This document shows, in pieces, positions 1 through 11,677 of a stretch of 16,881 nucleotides of DNA. The position numbers and the translations under genes were made by a program. The number at the start of each line of letters is the position of its first letter. Within the stretch, counting starts at the first letter, position 1. This DNA is from an uncultured Methanobacterium sp. (GTDB lineage: Archaea; Methanobacteriota; Methanobacteria; Methanobacteriales; Methanobacteriaceae). The notes beneath the pieces were generated by a model. It was given only the letters and a program-made list of their open reading frames with translations, was not told the origin of the DNA and did not search any database. Where the stretch lies: NCBI RefSeq assembly GCF_963665055.1, contig NZ_OY762016.1:1-16881 (forward strand), written 5' to 3'.

Positions 1-1945
1 CTCCCGTAATAATAATTCCTTCTCATTCAAGGACTGTTTAACCTTATTTTCAGCGTTCTTACGCTGGGTTATGTCCAGGAGGCTTACCACACTATCGGTG
101 GTACCGGGGATTACCGAGGCAGAAAGCATGATCTGTTTTTCTTCACCCATCTTATTCAGAAGACGGAACTCATATTCAGAGGGTATACTTATTTCCTGGT
201 TCTCAGTTGATGCACTCTGTTCAGTGGATGTATTTTTTTCAGAGTTTTCAGTGGCAGTAATTTTTTCCTGGTTTTCAGTATTTACAATCTTTTCCTGGTT
301 TTCACCGGCTAAACTTTCATGGTCCCCACTGGCTATAACTTCATGGTCTTCACTGGGTGTATTTGTTCCTGACTCTTCAGAAGTTAGAGTTTTCCCCGAT
401 TCCCTTCGGAGTTTATGATATGTTTTCATTTTTTCCCGGTCATCAGGATGTACAAAGTTTATCCAGCTTAATTTATTCTCAATCTCATCAACATGGTAAC
501 CGCTCAGGGCTTCAGAACGCTTGTTGGCCATGGTGATAATGGTATCCTCACCTACAATGATGGTGGCAGTACCAGTATTCTCGAATATGGTCCGGTAAAA
601 TGTTTCAGATTTAGAAAGAGCTTTTTCAGCTTTCTTACGTGAAGTCTGATCAATCACAGTACAGATAGCTCCATTAAACTCATCTTCATTAAATTGGGGT
701 ATAATCCATCCACTCTGGTATGATTTTATTCCAGTGGGGCCGGTGACACTGATTGAATCATAATAAACCGGTTTCAGGGTTTCTTTAGCCTTACGGTAGT
801 ACTCTTTCATCTGGCCGGTAGATGATTCTGGCAGGTCATCCAGAATATGCAATCCCTCCATGTTCTCTGTTTTAACCCCGGTTAACTTTTCCATTCCCTT
901 GTTCATGAAGTAAAGTCGATCTTCACCATCAGTAACCCATATCCCTTCGTTAATACCTTCCACCAGACTTTCGTAGAATTTTTTCAGATTTTGACGTTTT
1001 AAGTTAGCTTCCTGTCTCTCCCGGTCCATCTGGTTAAGGATCTTGGCATTCCAGATGATAACTATGGTTAAAAAGGCCATGGAGATGATGATGCCTATAA
1101 CATCACCAAAATGTTCACTGTATAAGTTGAACCTCTGGCCCAGGTTAATTAGGATGTCCCATGAGGAAAACTGCCACCAGGGTTGCTGGGAGGAGGCGCC
1201 GGGCCATGAAACCGCCACTGTTCTGCGCAGTGATCCTCCCCATATGACTGCAGTCTGGGTAGAGGCAAAGGATACCAATGGAAAGAATGATGTGTATCAC
1301 TGCCGAGAGAAAAGCCATCTGCACAATCAAATCCATTGTATAAGAATTGTTGATCCCGTAAAAATAGGATGTTAATCCCATTAATGCTAAAAAACCAGAC
1401 AAAAATGCTAAAGTTTGCATAATGTTGGGTTTATACTTGTAACTGGCCATTAGAATGGCTATGCCAATTATTGTAAAATTAAAAGCACTTAATATTCTAC
1501 TTTGCCCGGTTAAATTAATATTTCCGGGTAGATAACTGATAAGTAACTGTTTCATACCTAGGTTCAGGCCGGTGGCGTATTCCAGTAAGGTTAAAACACT
1601 CACAATTACAGTAAACAATGCAAGGATTCTGGAAACATTCAGGGTCCATGATTTGGATTGATGATTCAGAAGGTATAAACAGACACCGGCAATGATGAAC
1701 AGGAATGCACTGTTAATTTTGGTTCCAGGAAATCCCAGGAACTCCCCCTGGAGCAGAGGTATGTTTAAAAACCAGCCTATAGTAACGATGATCCCTAAAA
1801 AAATCACTATCAATGCACAGGCTTGTGAATATATTTTAAAATTAGAAAGACGAGCTAAATATATGGATAGTTGTTTTTCATCATCTTCCAGGGGCACCTG
1901 ATCTGGTTTTAAGGGTTCAAAATCGTCCCTTGTCTTTTGTTCCAT
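1..1945 (-). CDS. membrane PAS-domain sensor histidine kinase, partial at left edge and frameshifted
   Basis: This is a signal-transducing kinase expected in the cell membrane; its signal is unknown. Translation from the ATG at 1945 gives a short polar N-terminus, then six hydrophobic segments up to about 1160. There the frame ends in a stop at 1145-1147, but skipping one base near 1150-1165 opens a frame of 386 codons that runs to the window edge without a stop. The second frame supplies the rest of the membrane region (hydrophobic stretch ending in TIVIIWNAKIL), a linker, PAS domain 1 (from about FYESLVEGINEGIWVTD) and PAS domain 2 (from about FYRTIFENTGTATIIV). The last visible residues are NEKELLLRE, which normally lead straight into the HisKA_2 phosphorylation motif (EIHHRVKNN), so the kinase core lies just outside. 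A Ser/Thr/Glu-rich repeated insertion interrupts PAS 2. The family is certain; a sequencing indel is likelier than a true pseudogene. Confidence 0.86.
181..396 (-). repeat. in-frame tandem repeat insertion inside PAS domain 2
   Basis: About 72 residues of Ser/Thr/Glu/Asn-rich sequence sit where the second PAS domain should continue directly to its last strands. The core at 223-303 is three 27-bp units encoding ENQEKIVNT, ENQEKITAT and ENSEKNTST. A shortened EQSAST unit and a partial ENQEIS follow. An older 24-bp pair encodes EDHEVIAS and GDHESLAG at about 320-360. All unit lengths are multiples of three, so the frame is kept. Confidence 0.8.
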
Positions 1946-1954
1946 GGGAAAAAT

Positions 1955-1961
1955 ATCCTCC
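1955..1961 (-). promoter_or_regulatory. Shine-Dalgarno site of the sensor kinase gene
   Basis: The minus strand reads GGAGGAT, nine bases before the ATG at 1945. The reading frame could be extended to a TTG at 1963, but that codon overlaps the Shine-Dalgarno sequence, so ATG 1945 is preferred. Confidence 0.7.
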
Positions 1962-1987
1962 AACTATCCAGGATTTTTTGATCGTAA

Positions 1988-2087
1988 ATATTATTCTTCT
2001 AGGATACTACTCTTCTAAAATATTACTCTTCCAGAATACTATTCTTCAAATAGAATATTATCCTTGATAAATACTACTCTTCTAACC
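1988..2087. repeat. six degenerate tandem repeats of about 16 bp
   Basis: Successive units start at 1988, 2004, 2020, 2036, 2054 and 2070 and resemble ATACTACTCTTCTAAA, with unit lengths of 16 to 18 bp. They lie 25-125 bp upstream of the sensor kinase Shine-Dalgarno site, in its leader or promoter region, so a role as iterated binding sites is possible but unproven. Confidence 0.75.
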
Positions 2088-2388
2088 TTTTCATCATCGA
2101 ACAATACTAAGAAAGTATGGGGTCCGGTTAACCATGACCAGTCTAAATTAACTGGATATGGGGGATCATTTACACCAAATATGTATATTAATTATGTGTT
2201 ATTTGGATAATAAATATTGATAGGTTCCTGGTAATTGGTGTATCTCATATATTTTATTAGTTCGGTACAATCCCCTATTAAAAAAAGGCCTCCTAATATA
2301 ACTCATGAATTGGAGATTTAAATCATAAATTAGAGAATAAAATCATCTTTCTTTATCATGGTTATAAATTAATTCACCTACCTTTATT

Positions 2389-2441
2389 CAGATATACTGT
2401 TTAAATATCAGATGCACTGTTTATCAGATTCATTGTCTAAT
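2389..2441. repeat. three degenerate repeats of 16-20 bp
   Basis: Units starting at 2389, 2409 and 2425 share the pattern CAGATNNACTGTTTAT with drift. They are upstream of the rubrerythrin promoter. Similarity is moderate, so this could be chance in AT-rich DNA. Confidence 0.45.
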
Positions 2442-2534
2442 GGATTTTTTCAATAATACACGCTGGTTATGATGATAATGCATGGTTTAATGACAAATTC
2501 CTGATTGAATAATAAATACAGGGTTTAATGATAA

Positions 2535-2545
2535 AAATTTATAAA
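2535..2545 (+). promoter_or_regulatory. box A (TATA element) of rubrerythrin
   Basis: AAATTTATAAA fits the archaeal TATA-box consensus. A start of transcription about 25 bases downstream would fall near 2568, leaving a short leader before the ATG at 2579. Confidence 0.5.
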
Positions 2546-2578
2546 CTTTGATCTCCAATACTGTATATGGTGTTGATT

Positions 2579-3164
2579 ATGGAAAAAACCTTAGAAAACC
2601 TTACCAAGGCGTTTATTGGTGAAAGTCAAGCTAGAAACCGTTACAGTTTCTACGCGAAACAGGCTGCAAAGGATGGTTACCCTCAAATTTCTGAGATATT
2701 CCTGGAAACTGCTGAAAATGAACGGCAACATGCCAAATGGTTGTTCAAACTGATCCAGGAAGTTAAGGTTAATGTGGATCTGGAAGATGATGAGATACAC
2801 GTGGAAGCTGAAGCTCCATTAACAATTGGTGACACCGTGGAAAACCTGAAAGCCGCCATTGCCGGGGGAACATTACGAAAATAGTGAAATGTACCCTGAA
2901 TTTGCTAAAGTAGCTAAAGAAGAAGGGTTAGATGCTATAGCACGCAGGTTAATGGCCATTGGAAAGGCAGAAGTTCACCACGAGGAAAGATACATCCAGC
3001 TCCTGGAACAGGTGGAAGCCGGCACTCTCTTTAAAAAGGAAAAAGATGTCTCATGGACCTGTCTCAAGTGCGGTTACTCAGTCACTGGGAAACAGCCACC
3101 AGAAAAGTGCCCAGCCTGTGATCATCCTACCAAGTACTTCTTTATCCGCTGTGAAGAGTACTAA
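2579..3164 (+). CDS. rbr: rubrerythrin, interrupted by a one-base frameshift
   Basis: Rubrerythrin is a cytoplasmic peroxidase that reduces hydrogen peroxide to water in anaerobes. Corrected at the G run 2864-2868 (five G, four expected), the gene encodes 194 residues, the usual length. Residues 1-145 form the ferritin-like diiron domain, with ligand candidates E15, E48 and H51 (ENERQH), E97 and E100 (GEHYEN), and E131 and H134 (GKAEVHHEE). Residues 160-180 form the rubredoxin-like iron site: C160-x2-C163 and C177-x2-C180. Uncorrected, the first frame stops at 2884 and the second picks up near 2859, losing nothing of the conserved sequence. ATG 2579 is preferred over 2567 because GGTG (2569-2572) lies before it and family members start MEKTLEN-like. 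Desulfoferrodoxin follows on the same strand after a hairpin, which fits a shared oxidative-stress role. Confidence 0.95.
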
Positions 3165-3203
3165 AAGCTTTAATGAGTACTAAAAGCTTTAATGAGTACT
3201 AAA
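3156..3203 (+). repeat. 19-bp tandem repeat covering the rubrerythrin stop codon
   Basis: The unit GAGTACTAAAAGCTTTAAT is perfect at 3156-3174 and 3175-3193 and partial (GAGTACTAAA) at 3194-3203. The first unit contains the last two codons and stop of rubrerythrin, so each copy repeats a Glu-Tyr-stop. Confidence 0.9.
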
Positions 3204-3253
3204 CTTAACAGTACTAAGTATTAGAAGAGAACAGGTACTAAAACCATTCTTGA

Positions 3254-3291
3254 ACTAATTCCTCACTGGAATTAGTCACCCCAATTTTTTT
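3254..3291 (+). terminator. hairpin followed by a T run, likely rubrerythrin terminator
   Basis: ACTAATTCC (3254-3262) and GGAATTAGT (3268-3276) are perfect 9-bp arms around a 5-base loop. Seven T follow at 3285-3291. The T run is typical of archaeal termination; the hairpin could instead be an operator for desulfoferrodoxin, whose start is 127 bp downstream. Confidence 0.5.
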
Positions 3292-3402
3292 GGGCAATTA
3301 ATTTAAATATTTCAAGGTAATCAATTTAAAAAAATTGTAAAGGTTATTTAAAAATTTTTTTTACATTATTTAAAATCTATTAAACAAAACTTGAGGGAGT
3401 AA

Positions 3403-3780
3403 ATGACTGAAAAAGGACAGATATATCGGTGTGATATTTGTGGAAACATAGTGAATGTTTTCTGCGAGGGTGCAGGCAAACTGGTTTGTTGTGAAGTGCC
3501 CATGGAACTTTTAAATGAGAAACAGGATGCTGATGGTGCTATAAAACACCGACCAGTGATTGAAAAATCAGCGGTGGGGGTTAAGGTTAAGGTGGGAGAA
3601 GTACCTCACCCCATGGAGGAAAATCACCATATAGAGTGGGTGGAACTGGCCACTGCTAACCAGGTTTTCATACAGTTTTTAGAGCCCGGTGACAAGCCCG
3701 AGGCAGAATTCCCGGTAGATCTAGAAACCGGTCTAAAAGCCAGGAGTTACTGCAATATCCACGGATTATGGAAATCATAA
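3403..3780 (+). CDS. dfx: desulfoferrodoxin (superoxide reductase, two-iron type)
   Basis: This cytoplasmic enzyme reduces superoxide to hydrogen peroxide, which the neighbouring rubrerythrin can then remove. The 125-residue protein has an N-terminal desulforedoxin-type Fe(Cys)4 site (C10, C13, C29, C30) and a C-terminal catalytic iron site with H49, H69, H75, C117 and H120 (motifs KHRPVIEK, HPMEENHHIEW, YCNIHGLW). Lys48 next to H49 is kept, but the Glu usually at position 47 is Ile. A strong Shine-Dalgarno sequence, GAGGGAG, lies four bases before the ATG. The spacer from rubrerythrin is about 240 bp and very AT-rich, so it probably has its own promoter. The assignment is secure. Confidence 0.96.
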   Translation: MTEKGQIYRCDICGNIVNVFCEGAGKLVCCEVPMELLNEKQDADGAIKHRPVIEKSAVGVKVKVGEVPHPMEENHHIEWVELATANQVFIQFLEPGDKPEAEFPVDLETGLKARSYCNIHGLWKS

Positions 3781-3782
3781 CT

Positions 3783-3851
3783 ATGGAATTGTAACCATTT
3801 CATTCAATTATGGGCTTATAACAATTTCCATTCATTTTTTTCCATTTTTTT
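3783..3851 (+). terminator. putative desulfoferrodoxin terminator
   Basis: Two seven-T runs (3835-3841 and 3845-3851) follow an imperfect inverted repeat (ATGGAATTGT at 3783-3792 against ACAATTTCCAT at about 3821-3831, one bulged base). Oligo-T tracts alone are enough for archaeal termination. Confidence 0.45.
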
Positions 3852-3941
3852 ATATTCCCAATTCAAAATTAATCATTCCAATTCAAAACTATTAATAAGG
3901 AATTCAGTACTATTCAAATTAGTATCAATTCAAATTATATT

Positions 3942-3971
3942 CCAGTTATATTAGAACCAGTTATATTAGAA
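3942..3971. repeat. perfect 15-bp tandem duplication
   Basis: CCAGTTATATTAGAA occurs at 3942-3956 and again at 3957-3971 without mismatch. Confidence 0.9.
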
Positions 3972-4058
3972 TATATTAAATCATGTTCTATTTGGTTTAG
4001 AGAATTTTTTCAGTTTATTTAGATATTCTGAGTGATTTAAGGATGTTTAATTTCAAAC

Positions 4059-4255
4059 CCGTTGATTATGGTATATTTAAGATTATCTAAAACTATTCTA
4101 TGGGATAAACTATTCTATTGGATATTTAATATTAAATAGGATATTTAAGATATATAAAAACTGATTATGGAATATTTAAGATACATTCCAGCTAATTATA
4201 GGATATTTTAGTTATATTCCAACTAATCTATAAGACATTACAAAATTATATTCTA
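4059..4255. repeat. degenerate tandem repeats of about 31 bp
   Basis: Units beginning at about 4161, 4192 and 4223 share the order CT(A/G)AT-TATAGG-ATATTT-AGATA-ATTCCA, and a related unit lies at about 4059-4093. Divergence is high and the sequence is AT-rich, so an old, decayed array is likely but not certain. Confidence 0.5.
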
Positions 4256-4311
4256 ATGGGATATTCAAACTTTTAACAGTCAAATATTTCAAGTAATCCA
4301 TACATAATAGA

Positions 4312-4318
4312 TTTATAA
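4312..4318 (+). promoter_or_regulatory. possible box A of the lipoprotein gene
   Basis: TTTATAA would place transcription start near 4342, about 40 bases before the ATG. This is weak evidence in AT-rich DNA. Confidence 0.3.
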
Positions 4319-4382
4319 TCACATTTCATGGAGTTTATAAGTAAATTTGTGTGTAAATAAATTTAAATAATGCAGGTGTGTT

Positions 4383-4877
<495 letters not shown>

Positions 4878-5037
4878 ATATTTTTATCATGAAATTAAAT
4901 GAATAAAAAAATAGAATTGAAGAAAATAATAGAATTTAATAGAATGAAAAGAAACTAATTTGTGTATTGTAAACTACCTGTATTAGAAAGATATTAGGTA
5001 TAAATTAAATACTAAAATCTAATTAATCATAATACTT

Positions 5038-5088
5038 AATTATTAAGTACTCTTATCTATTAGGTACTCTTAATTATTAAGTACCGAA
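5038..5088. repeat. three 17-bp tandem repeats upstream of the DHH gene
   Basis: Units at 5038-5054, 5055-5071 and 5072-5088 follow AATTATTAAGTACTCTT with a few changes. They lie 58-108 bp before the DHH start codon, where promoter or regulator sites are expected. Confidence 0.8.
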
Positions 5089-5132
5089 TTAGTATCATAT
5101 TTCACGAGAATCAAGTAAATAATCTATTTTTT

Positions 5133-5137
5133 GAGGT
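5133..5137 (+). promoter_or_regulatory. Shine-Dalgarno site that sets the DHH start
   Basis: GAGGT lies eight bases before ATG 5146. The frame can be extended to TTG 5131, but that codon precedes the Shine-Dalgarno sequence, so 5146 is taken as the start. Confidence 0.7.
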
Positions 5138-5145
5138 TAATACTC

Positions 5146-7323
<2,178 letters not shown>

Positions 7324-7346
7324 TAATCTGATTTTCAGGGGATTTG

Positions 7347-7380
7347 TTTTTTTCTCCTTCCTTAATTCTTTATTTTTCTT
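7347..7380 (+). terminator. oligo-T terminator after the DHH gene
   Basis: A run of seven T (7347-7353), followed by further T-rich clusters to about 7380, begins 24 bases after the stop codon. Confidence 0.5.
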
Positions 7381-7660
7381 TAAATTTTATTTTTCCTTGA
7401 GTCTATAATTGTTTTGAGTTTTTAATTGACTGAGTTGCTCATTATCTATAATTTAAATTTCAAAATACTAATCAACCTTCATTTAACGTATAAGTATATC
7501 CCGTGGAGTATAGCCTATTAAAGCTATAATTAACTCAATAACGTTTTTAATTTTAGACTGTGATGATATTCACTAAAAAACTTCTGAAGTTTATGCTTAT
7601 GTGAATATGATTAATATTAGTGGATATTGAATTTTTAAAAAATTGTAAGAATTTTCCTGG
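7381..7660. other. intergenic region carrying the KaiC operon promoter
   Basis: No gene and no clear tandem repeat were seen, unlike most other spacers in the window. AT-rich TATA-like stretches occur, for example around 7629-7641, but none can be chosen with confidence. Confidence 0.4.
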
Positions 7661-9142
<1,482 letters not shown>

Positions 9143-9146
9143 TTAA

Positions 9147-9512
9147 ATGCCAGCAAAACCTCTAATACTGGCCCTGAATCACAACCAGAGAAACCTGGAT
9201 ATTCTTATCAAAATATTAGGAGAAGCAGGATACGAAGTGGGGGGTGTTTCAAGCCCTGCAGAACTGGATAGGGAAGTTGAAATTCGAGAGAACATAAACT
9301 TGGTACTGATGGATATATCTGGATTTAACCGGAACATCTGGGAATCATGTGAGCGTCTGAGAATTTTAGAAATACCTTTTTTGGTTTTAAGTCCCCACCA
9401 TCATCAGGCCGTAGAAAAACAGAGTATGGTTTATGGTGCCAATGGATTTTTAGTCAAACCACTGGTGGTTAAGGAACTTTTACTACTGATTAAAAGTTTA
9501 ATTGAGGAATAA
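9147..9512 (+). CDS. stand-alone receiver-domain protein with atypical acidic pocket
   Basis: This 121-residue protein is a single response-regulator receiver domain with no output domain, so it likely passes a signal by protein contact. The phosphoacceptor Asp56 (LVLMDISG), Ser82 at the Thr/Ser switch position and Lys104 (FLVKPL) are present. The N-terminal acidic pair that binds magnesium in normal receivers is replaced by Asn11-His12-Asn13 (LALNHNQRN), so phosphorylation may be weak or absent. It lies between the KaiC-like gene (4 bp gap) and the histidine kinase (2 bp gap), with AGGA of the preceding gene's tail as likely Shine-Dalgarno. The operon suggests it links the kinase and the KaiC-like ATPase. 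Confidence 0.85.
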   Translation: MPAKPLILALNHNQRNLDILIKILGEAGYEVGGVSSPAELDREVEIRENINLVLMDISGFNRNIWESCERLRILEIPFLVLSPHHHQAVEKQSMVYGANGFLVKPLVVKELLLLIKSLIEE

Positions 9513-9514
9513 AA

Positions 9515-10519
9515 ATGGAAACCAGAGAAACTGTTTTAATATCTATGGTTAACCGTAAAAATAGTGAAATGGTTGGAGAACTCCTGGGAACAGATTATCA
9601 AATAGTATATGATCTATCCGAGATTCCGGATAGAGAAAATGGTTTAAGTCTTTTAATAATGGATCTACCTTCATGGGCAGTTCAAAAAGAGGAGATGAAA
9701 CAGAGAAGGGAAAAAGAAAAACCGCTCTTTCTCCCCTACCTCCTGGTCACTTCTTCCAGTGATCTTTTAAAGGTGCAGGGTGATGTTTGGGAGAGTTTTG
9801 ACGAGGTTATTACGGTTCCAATCACCAAAATAGTTCTCCAATCCAGGGTCAAAGTCCTGCTACAGACTCGCCGGCTCTCGTTGCAGGTTAATCAGCTCCT
9901 GAAGGATAAGGAAATGCTCATGAAAGAGATCCACCACCGGGTTAAAAACAATCTCATGATTATAAGCAGTCTCCTGAACTTGCAATCAAGATATATCAAG
10001 GATGATGCAACCCGGGAAATTTTTAAGGAAAGCCAGACCCGTGCTCAGTCTATGGCACTTATCCATGAGCGTTTGTACAGATCAGGGGATCTAAAAAGCA
10101 TTGCTTTTTCTGAGTATATTCGCTCTCTCACCAGGGATATTTTTAACACCTACAACACCAGCCGTGGAAGGATCCAGCTCCAGATGGATGTGCAGAATAT
10201 AATGGTAGATGTTAACAGTGCAGTTCCACTGGGACTTATAATCAATGAACTGGTTACTAACAGTCTTAAATATGCATTTCCCAATGATCAGGAGGGAATT
10301 ATCCGAATTCAATTCCATAAAGAGGGAGACTGCTATCTGCTGGAAGTGGGGGATAATGGAGTCGGAATTCCAGACGACTTTGATATTCTAAAGAGTGATA
10401 GTCTGGGTATGTTACTGGTGAACAGTCTAACTTCTCAGATTCAGGGAGAACTGGAACTAAAACGTGAAAAAGGTACCACATTTATCATCAGATTTAGGGA
10501 AGACTTGTTCCAGGGATGA
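9515..10519 (+). CDS. soluble HisKA_2 histidine kinase with N-terminal receiver-like domain
   Basis: This 334-residue kinase has no transmembrane segment, so it is cytoplasmic. Residues 1-120 resemble a receiver domain: LLIMDLPSW carries Asp50, but the acidic pocket (SMVNRKN) and the conserved Lys (VITVPIT) are missing, so it is probably a pseudo-receiver. The HisKA_2 motif KEIHHRVKNNLMIISSLL (138-155) gives His140 or His141 as the phosphorylated residue. The ATPase domain has the N box INELVTNSLKYAFP (Asn244), the G1 box VGDNGVGIP (278-286) and a glycine-bearing GTTF motif near the end. GAGGAA inside the receiver gene's last codons is its Shine-Dalgarno sequence. It most likely works with the receiver protein and KaiC-like ATPase upstream. 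Confidence 0.92.
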   Translation: METRETVLISMVNRKNSEMVGELLGTDYQIVYDLSEIPDRENGLSLLIMDLPSWAVQKEEMKQRREKEKPLFLPYLLVTSSSDLLKVQGDVWESFDEVITVPITKIVLQSRVKVLLQTRRLSLQVNQLLKDKEMLMKEIHHRVKNNLMIISSLLNLQSRYIKDDATREIFKESQTRAQSMALIHERLYRSGDLKSIAFSEYIRSLTRDIFNTYNTSRGRIQLQMDVQNIMVDVNSAVPLGLIINELVTNSLKYAFPNDQEGIIRIQFHKEGDCYLLEVGDNGVGIPDDFDILKSDSLGMLLVNSLTSQIQGELELKREKGTTFIIRFREDLFQG

Positions 10520-10547
10520 ATAAAATCGGGTTGGTATTCGTCAATGG

Positions 10548-10554
10548 TTTTTTT
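10548..10554 (+). terminator. T7 run downstream of the KaiC operon
   Basis: Seven T residues lie 29 bases after the kinase stop codon, a plausible archaeal terminator for the operon. Confidence 0.4.
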
Positions 10555-10601
10555 GAGGTCTAAACTCGGGGATGAATAATAAATTTCAATTAATTTGGAT
10601 A

Positions 10602-10697
10602 GGTGTTAATTTGATTAGGTGTTAATTTGATTAGGTGTTAATTTGATTAGGTGTTAATTTGATTAGGTGTTAATTTGATTTGGTGTTAATTTGGATT
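10602..10697. repeat. six 16-bp tandem repeats between convergent genes
   Basis: GGTGTTAATTTGATTA is repeated at 10602, 10618, 10634 and 10650 without change, then with small changes at 10666 and 10682. A further decayed piece continues to about 10715. It lies between the ends of two convergent operons, so a role in transcription start is unlikely. Confidence 0.93.
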
Positions 10698-10747
10698 GTT
10701 GTCAATTAATTTGAATCAGTCTTCTAAATTGCGTTTCATTTTTAAAT

Positions 10748-11677
10748 TTATATTTTAATCTGCAGTAAACTGATGAATACTATCAGGATCCACTCACCAT
10801 CCACCAGGATATCCATTTGTAAACGGTTTTTGTTACGTGAAAAATACAATATGTAGCTGTAGCCATAGATTATGCAGAATATCAGGGGTATGATCAGTAT
10901 CTGAAATAATCCATAGACCATGGAAATGTGGACCATGATCAACAGGGTGGAATTGAGAACCAGGAGAAGTTTTATGGTGTGTAATTTACCCATAACCACG
11001 GGTATGGTCCGGGTTCCAGTTTCCCTATCCCCCTCCACATCCATTAGATCAAAGAGTACGGTGTTAATGAAACTTTTAATGAAGAATAAATAAAATATCA
11101 GCAGTATAACCATCGTATTAATATCATAACCTACTACTGGGAGAAACGTATTACCCACAGTCCAGCTCAGGGCAACAATCAGGCTTTTCACCTCAAATAT
11201 ATCCTTTAACCTGGGAATTCTGGGGGTGATCTTTATACTGTATATCATACCCGCCAGTAATGGGAAAAGGAGTATTAAAAGCACCTTCCATCCGTATAAT
11301 AATCCAATAATCACCGCCAGGACATAGGCTGAAACAATGGTGTATTTGAACAGTTTTTCATGGCCGGAGATGAGATCTGATCGTTCCGGAGCATTTAACT
11401 GGTCTGCTTCGGTATCTGTTATCTTGTTTATGCCGTAAACAGAGTAGATCACCAGAAAAGTAGACAATATTAAAGAATAAGAAAGGGGAGTTCCGTATAA
11501 ATAAAAAGAAAAAAAAGTTTTTAAACAGCCATTGATGGCTATAAAAACTGAGCTCGATGTTAATATTATAAAGAAACGTTTTATTCGAAAAAAACGTTTG
11601 AAAAATTTAAAGTTCGAGTTTCTGAGCCTGGTCCCTATAATATTCAAATAGCTGGTTACCCCAGGTAACTGCGCCAT
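10748..11677 (-). CDS. UbiA-family prenyltransferase, membrane protein
   Basis: UbiA-family enzymes transfer a polyprenyl group from its diphosphate to an acceptor within the membrane; in archaea they serve ether-lipid, quinone-like or other isoprenoid synthesis. The protein (about 309 residues) is strongly hydrophobic, with roughly eight or nine membrane segments. Both Asp-rich motifs that bind Mg-prenyl diphosphate are present: NKITDTEAD (N84, D88, D92 counted from ATG 11677) and DLMDVEGD (D210, D213, D217). The acceptor cannot be told. The frame can begin at GTG 11686, ATG 11683 or ATG 11677; the last has GTGAT four bases before it and is preferred. Every in-frame start lies inside the end of the upstream regulator gene, so the two are probably translationally coupled. 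Confidence 0.85.
   Translation of the reverse strand: MAQLPGVTSYLNIIGTRLRNSNFKFFKRFFRIKRFFIILTSSSVFIAINGCLKTFFSFYLYGTPLSYSLILSTFLVIYSVYGINKITDTEADQLNAPERSDLISGHEKLFKYTIVSAYVLAVIIGLLYGWKVLLILLFPLLAGMIYSIKITPRIPRLKDIFEVKSLIVALSWTVGNTFLPVVGYDINTMVILLIFYLFFIKSFINTVLFDLMDVEGDRETGTRTIPVVMGKLHTIKLLLVLNSTLLIMVHISMVYGLFQILIIPLIFCIIYGYSYILYFSRNKNRLQMDILVDGEWILIVFISLLQIKI

Larger units (their letters stand above)
1964..2578. other. AT-rich divergent intergenic region, no gene seen
   Basis: These roughly 600 bases separate the leftward sensor kinase from the rightward rubrerythrin and should hold both promoters. I see no convincing open frame or RNA gene. The stretch contains the degenerate 16-bp repeats at 1988-2087, a weaker set at 2389-2441 (units beginning CAGAT, about 16-20 bp, three copies), and the rubrerythrin box A. 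Confidence 0.6.
3852..4382. other. long AT-rich intergenic region, no gene seen
   Basis: I see no open frame with protein-like composition and no GC-rich structured RNA. The stretch holds a 15-bp perfect duplication (3942-3971), degenerate units of about 31 bp (4059-4255), and a possible box A for the lipoprotein gene (TTTATAA, 4312-4318). Confidence 0.6.

Noticed and set aside
75..82. Horizontal transfer of the KaiC operon
   Set aside because: Codon use and base composition look similar to neighbouring genes and no mobile-element ends, integrase or tRNA site is present in the window.
71..418. Plus-strand open frame encoding a Ser/Phe-rich protein
   Set aside because: It is antisense to the PAS 2 insertion and reflects the repeat in another frame; it has no Shine-Dalgarno site or family match.
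2124..2155. Inverted repeat CCGGTTAA/TTAACTGG upstream of rubrerythrin
   Set aside because: Short arms with one mismatch and a wide loop; not convincing as an operator.
2859..2884. Programmed +1 frameshifting in rubrerythrin and the other broken genes
   Set aside because: Breaks lie in different contexts with no shared slippery site, and the rubrerythrin one is a simple G-run length change.
3852..4382. Possible small RNA in the long spacer
   Set aside because: No GC-rich segment or stable stem stands out from the AT-rich repeats.
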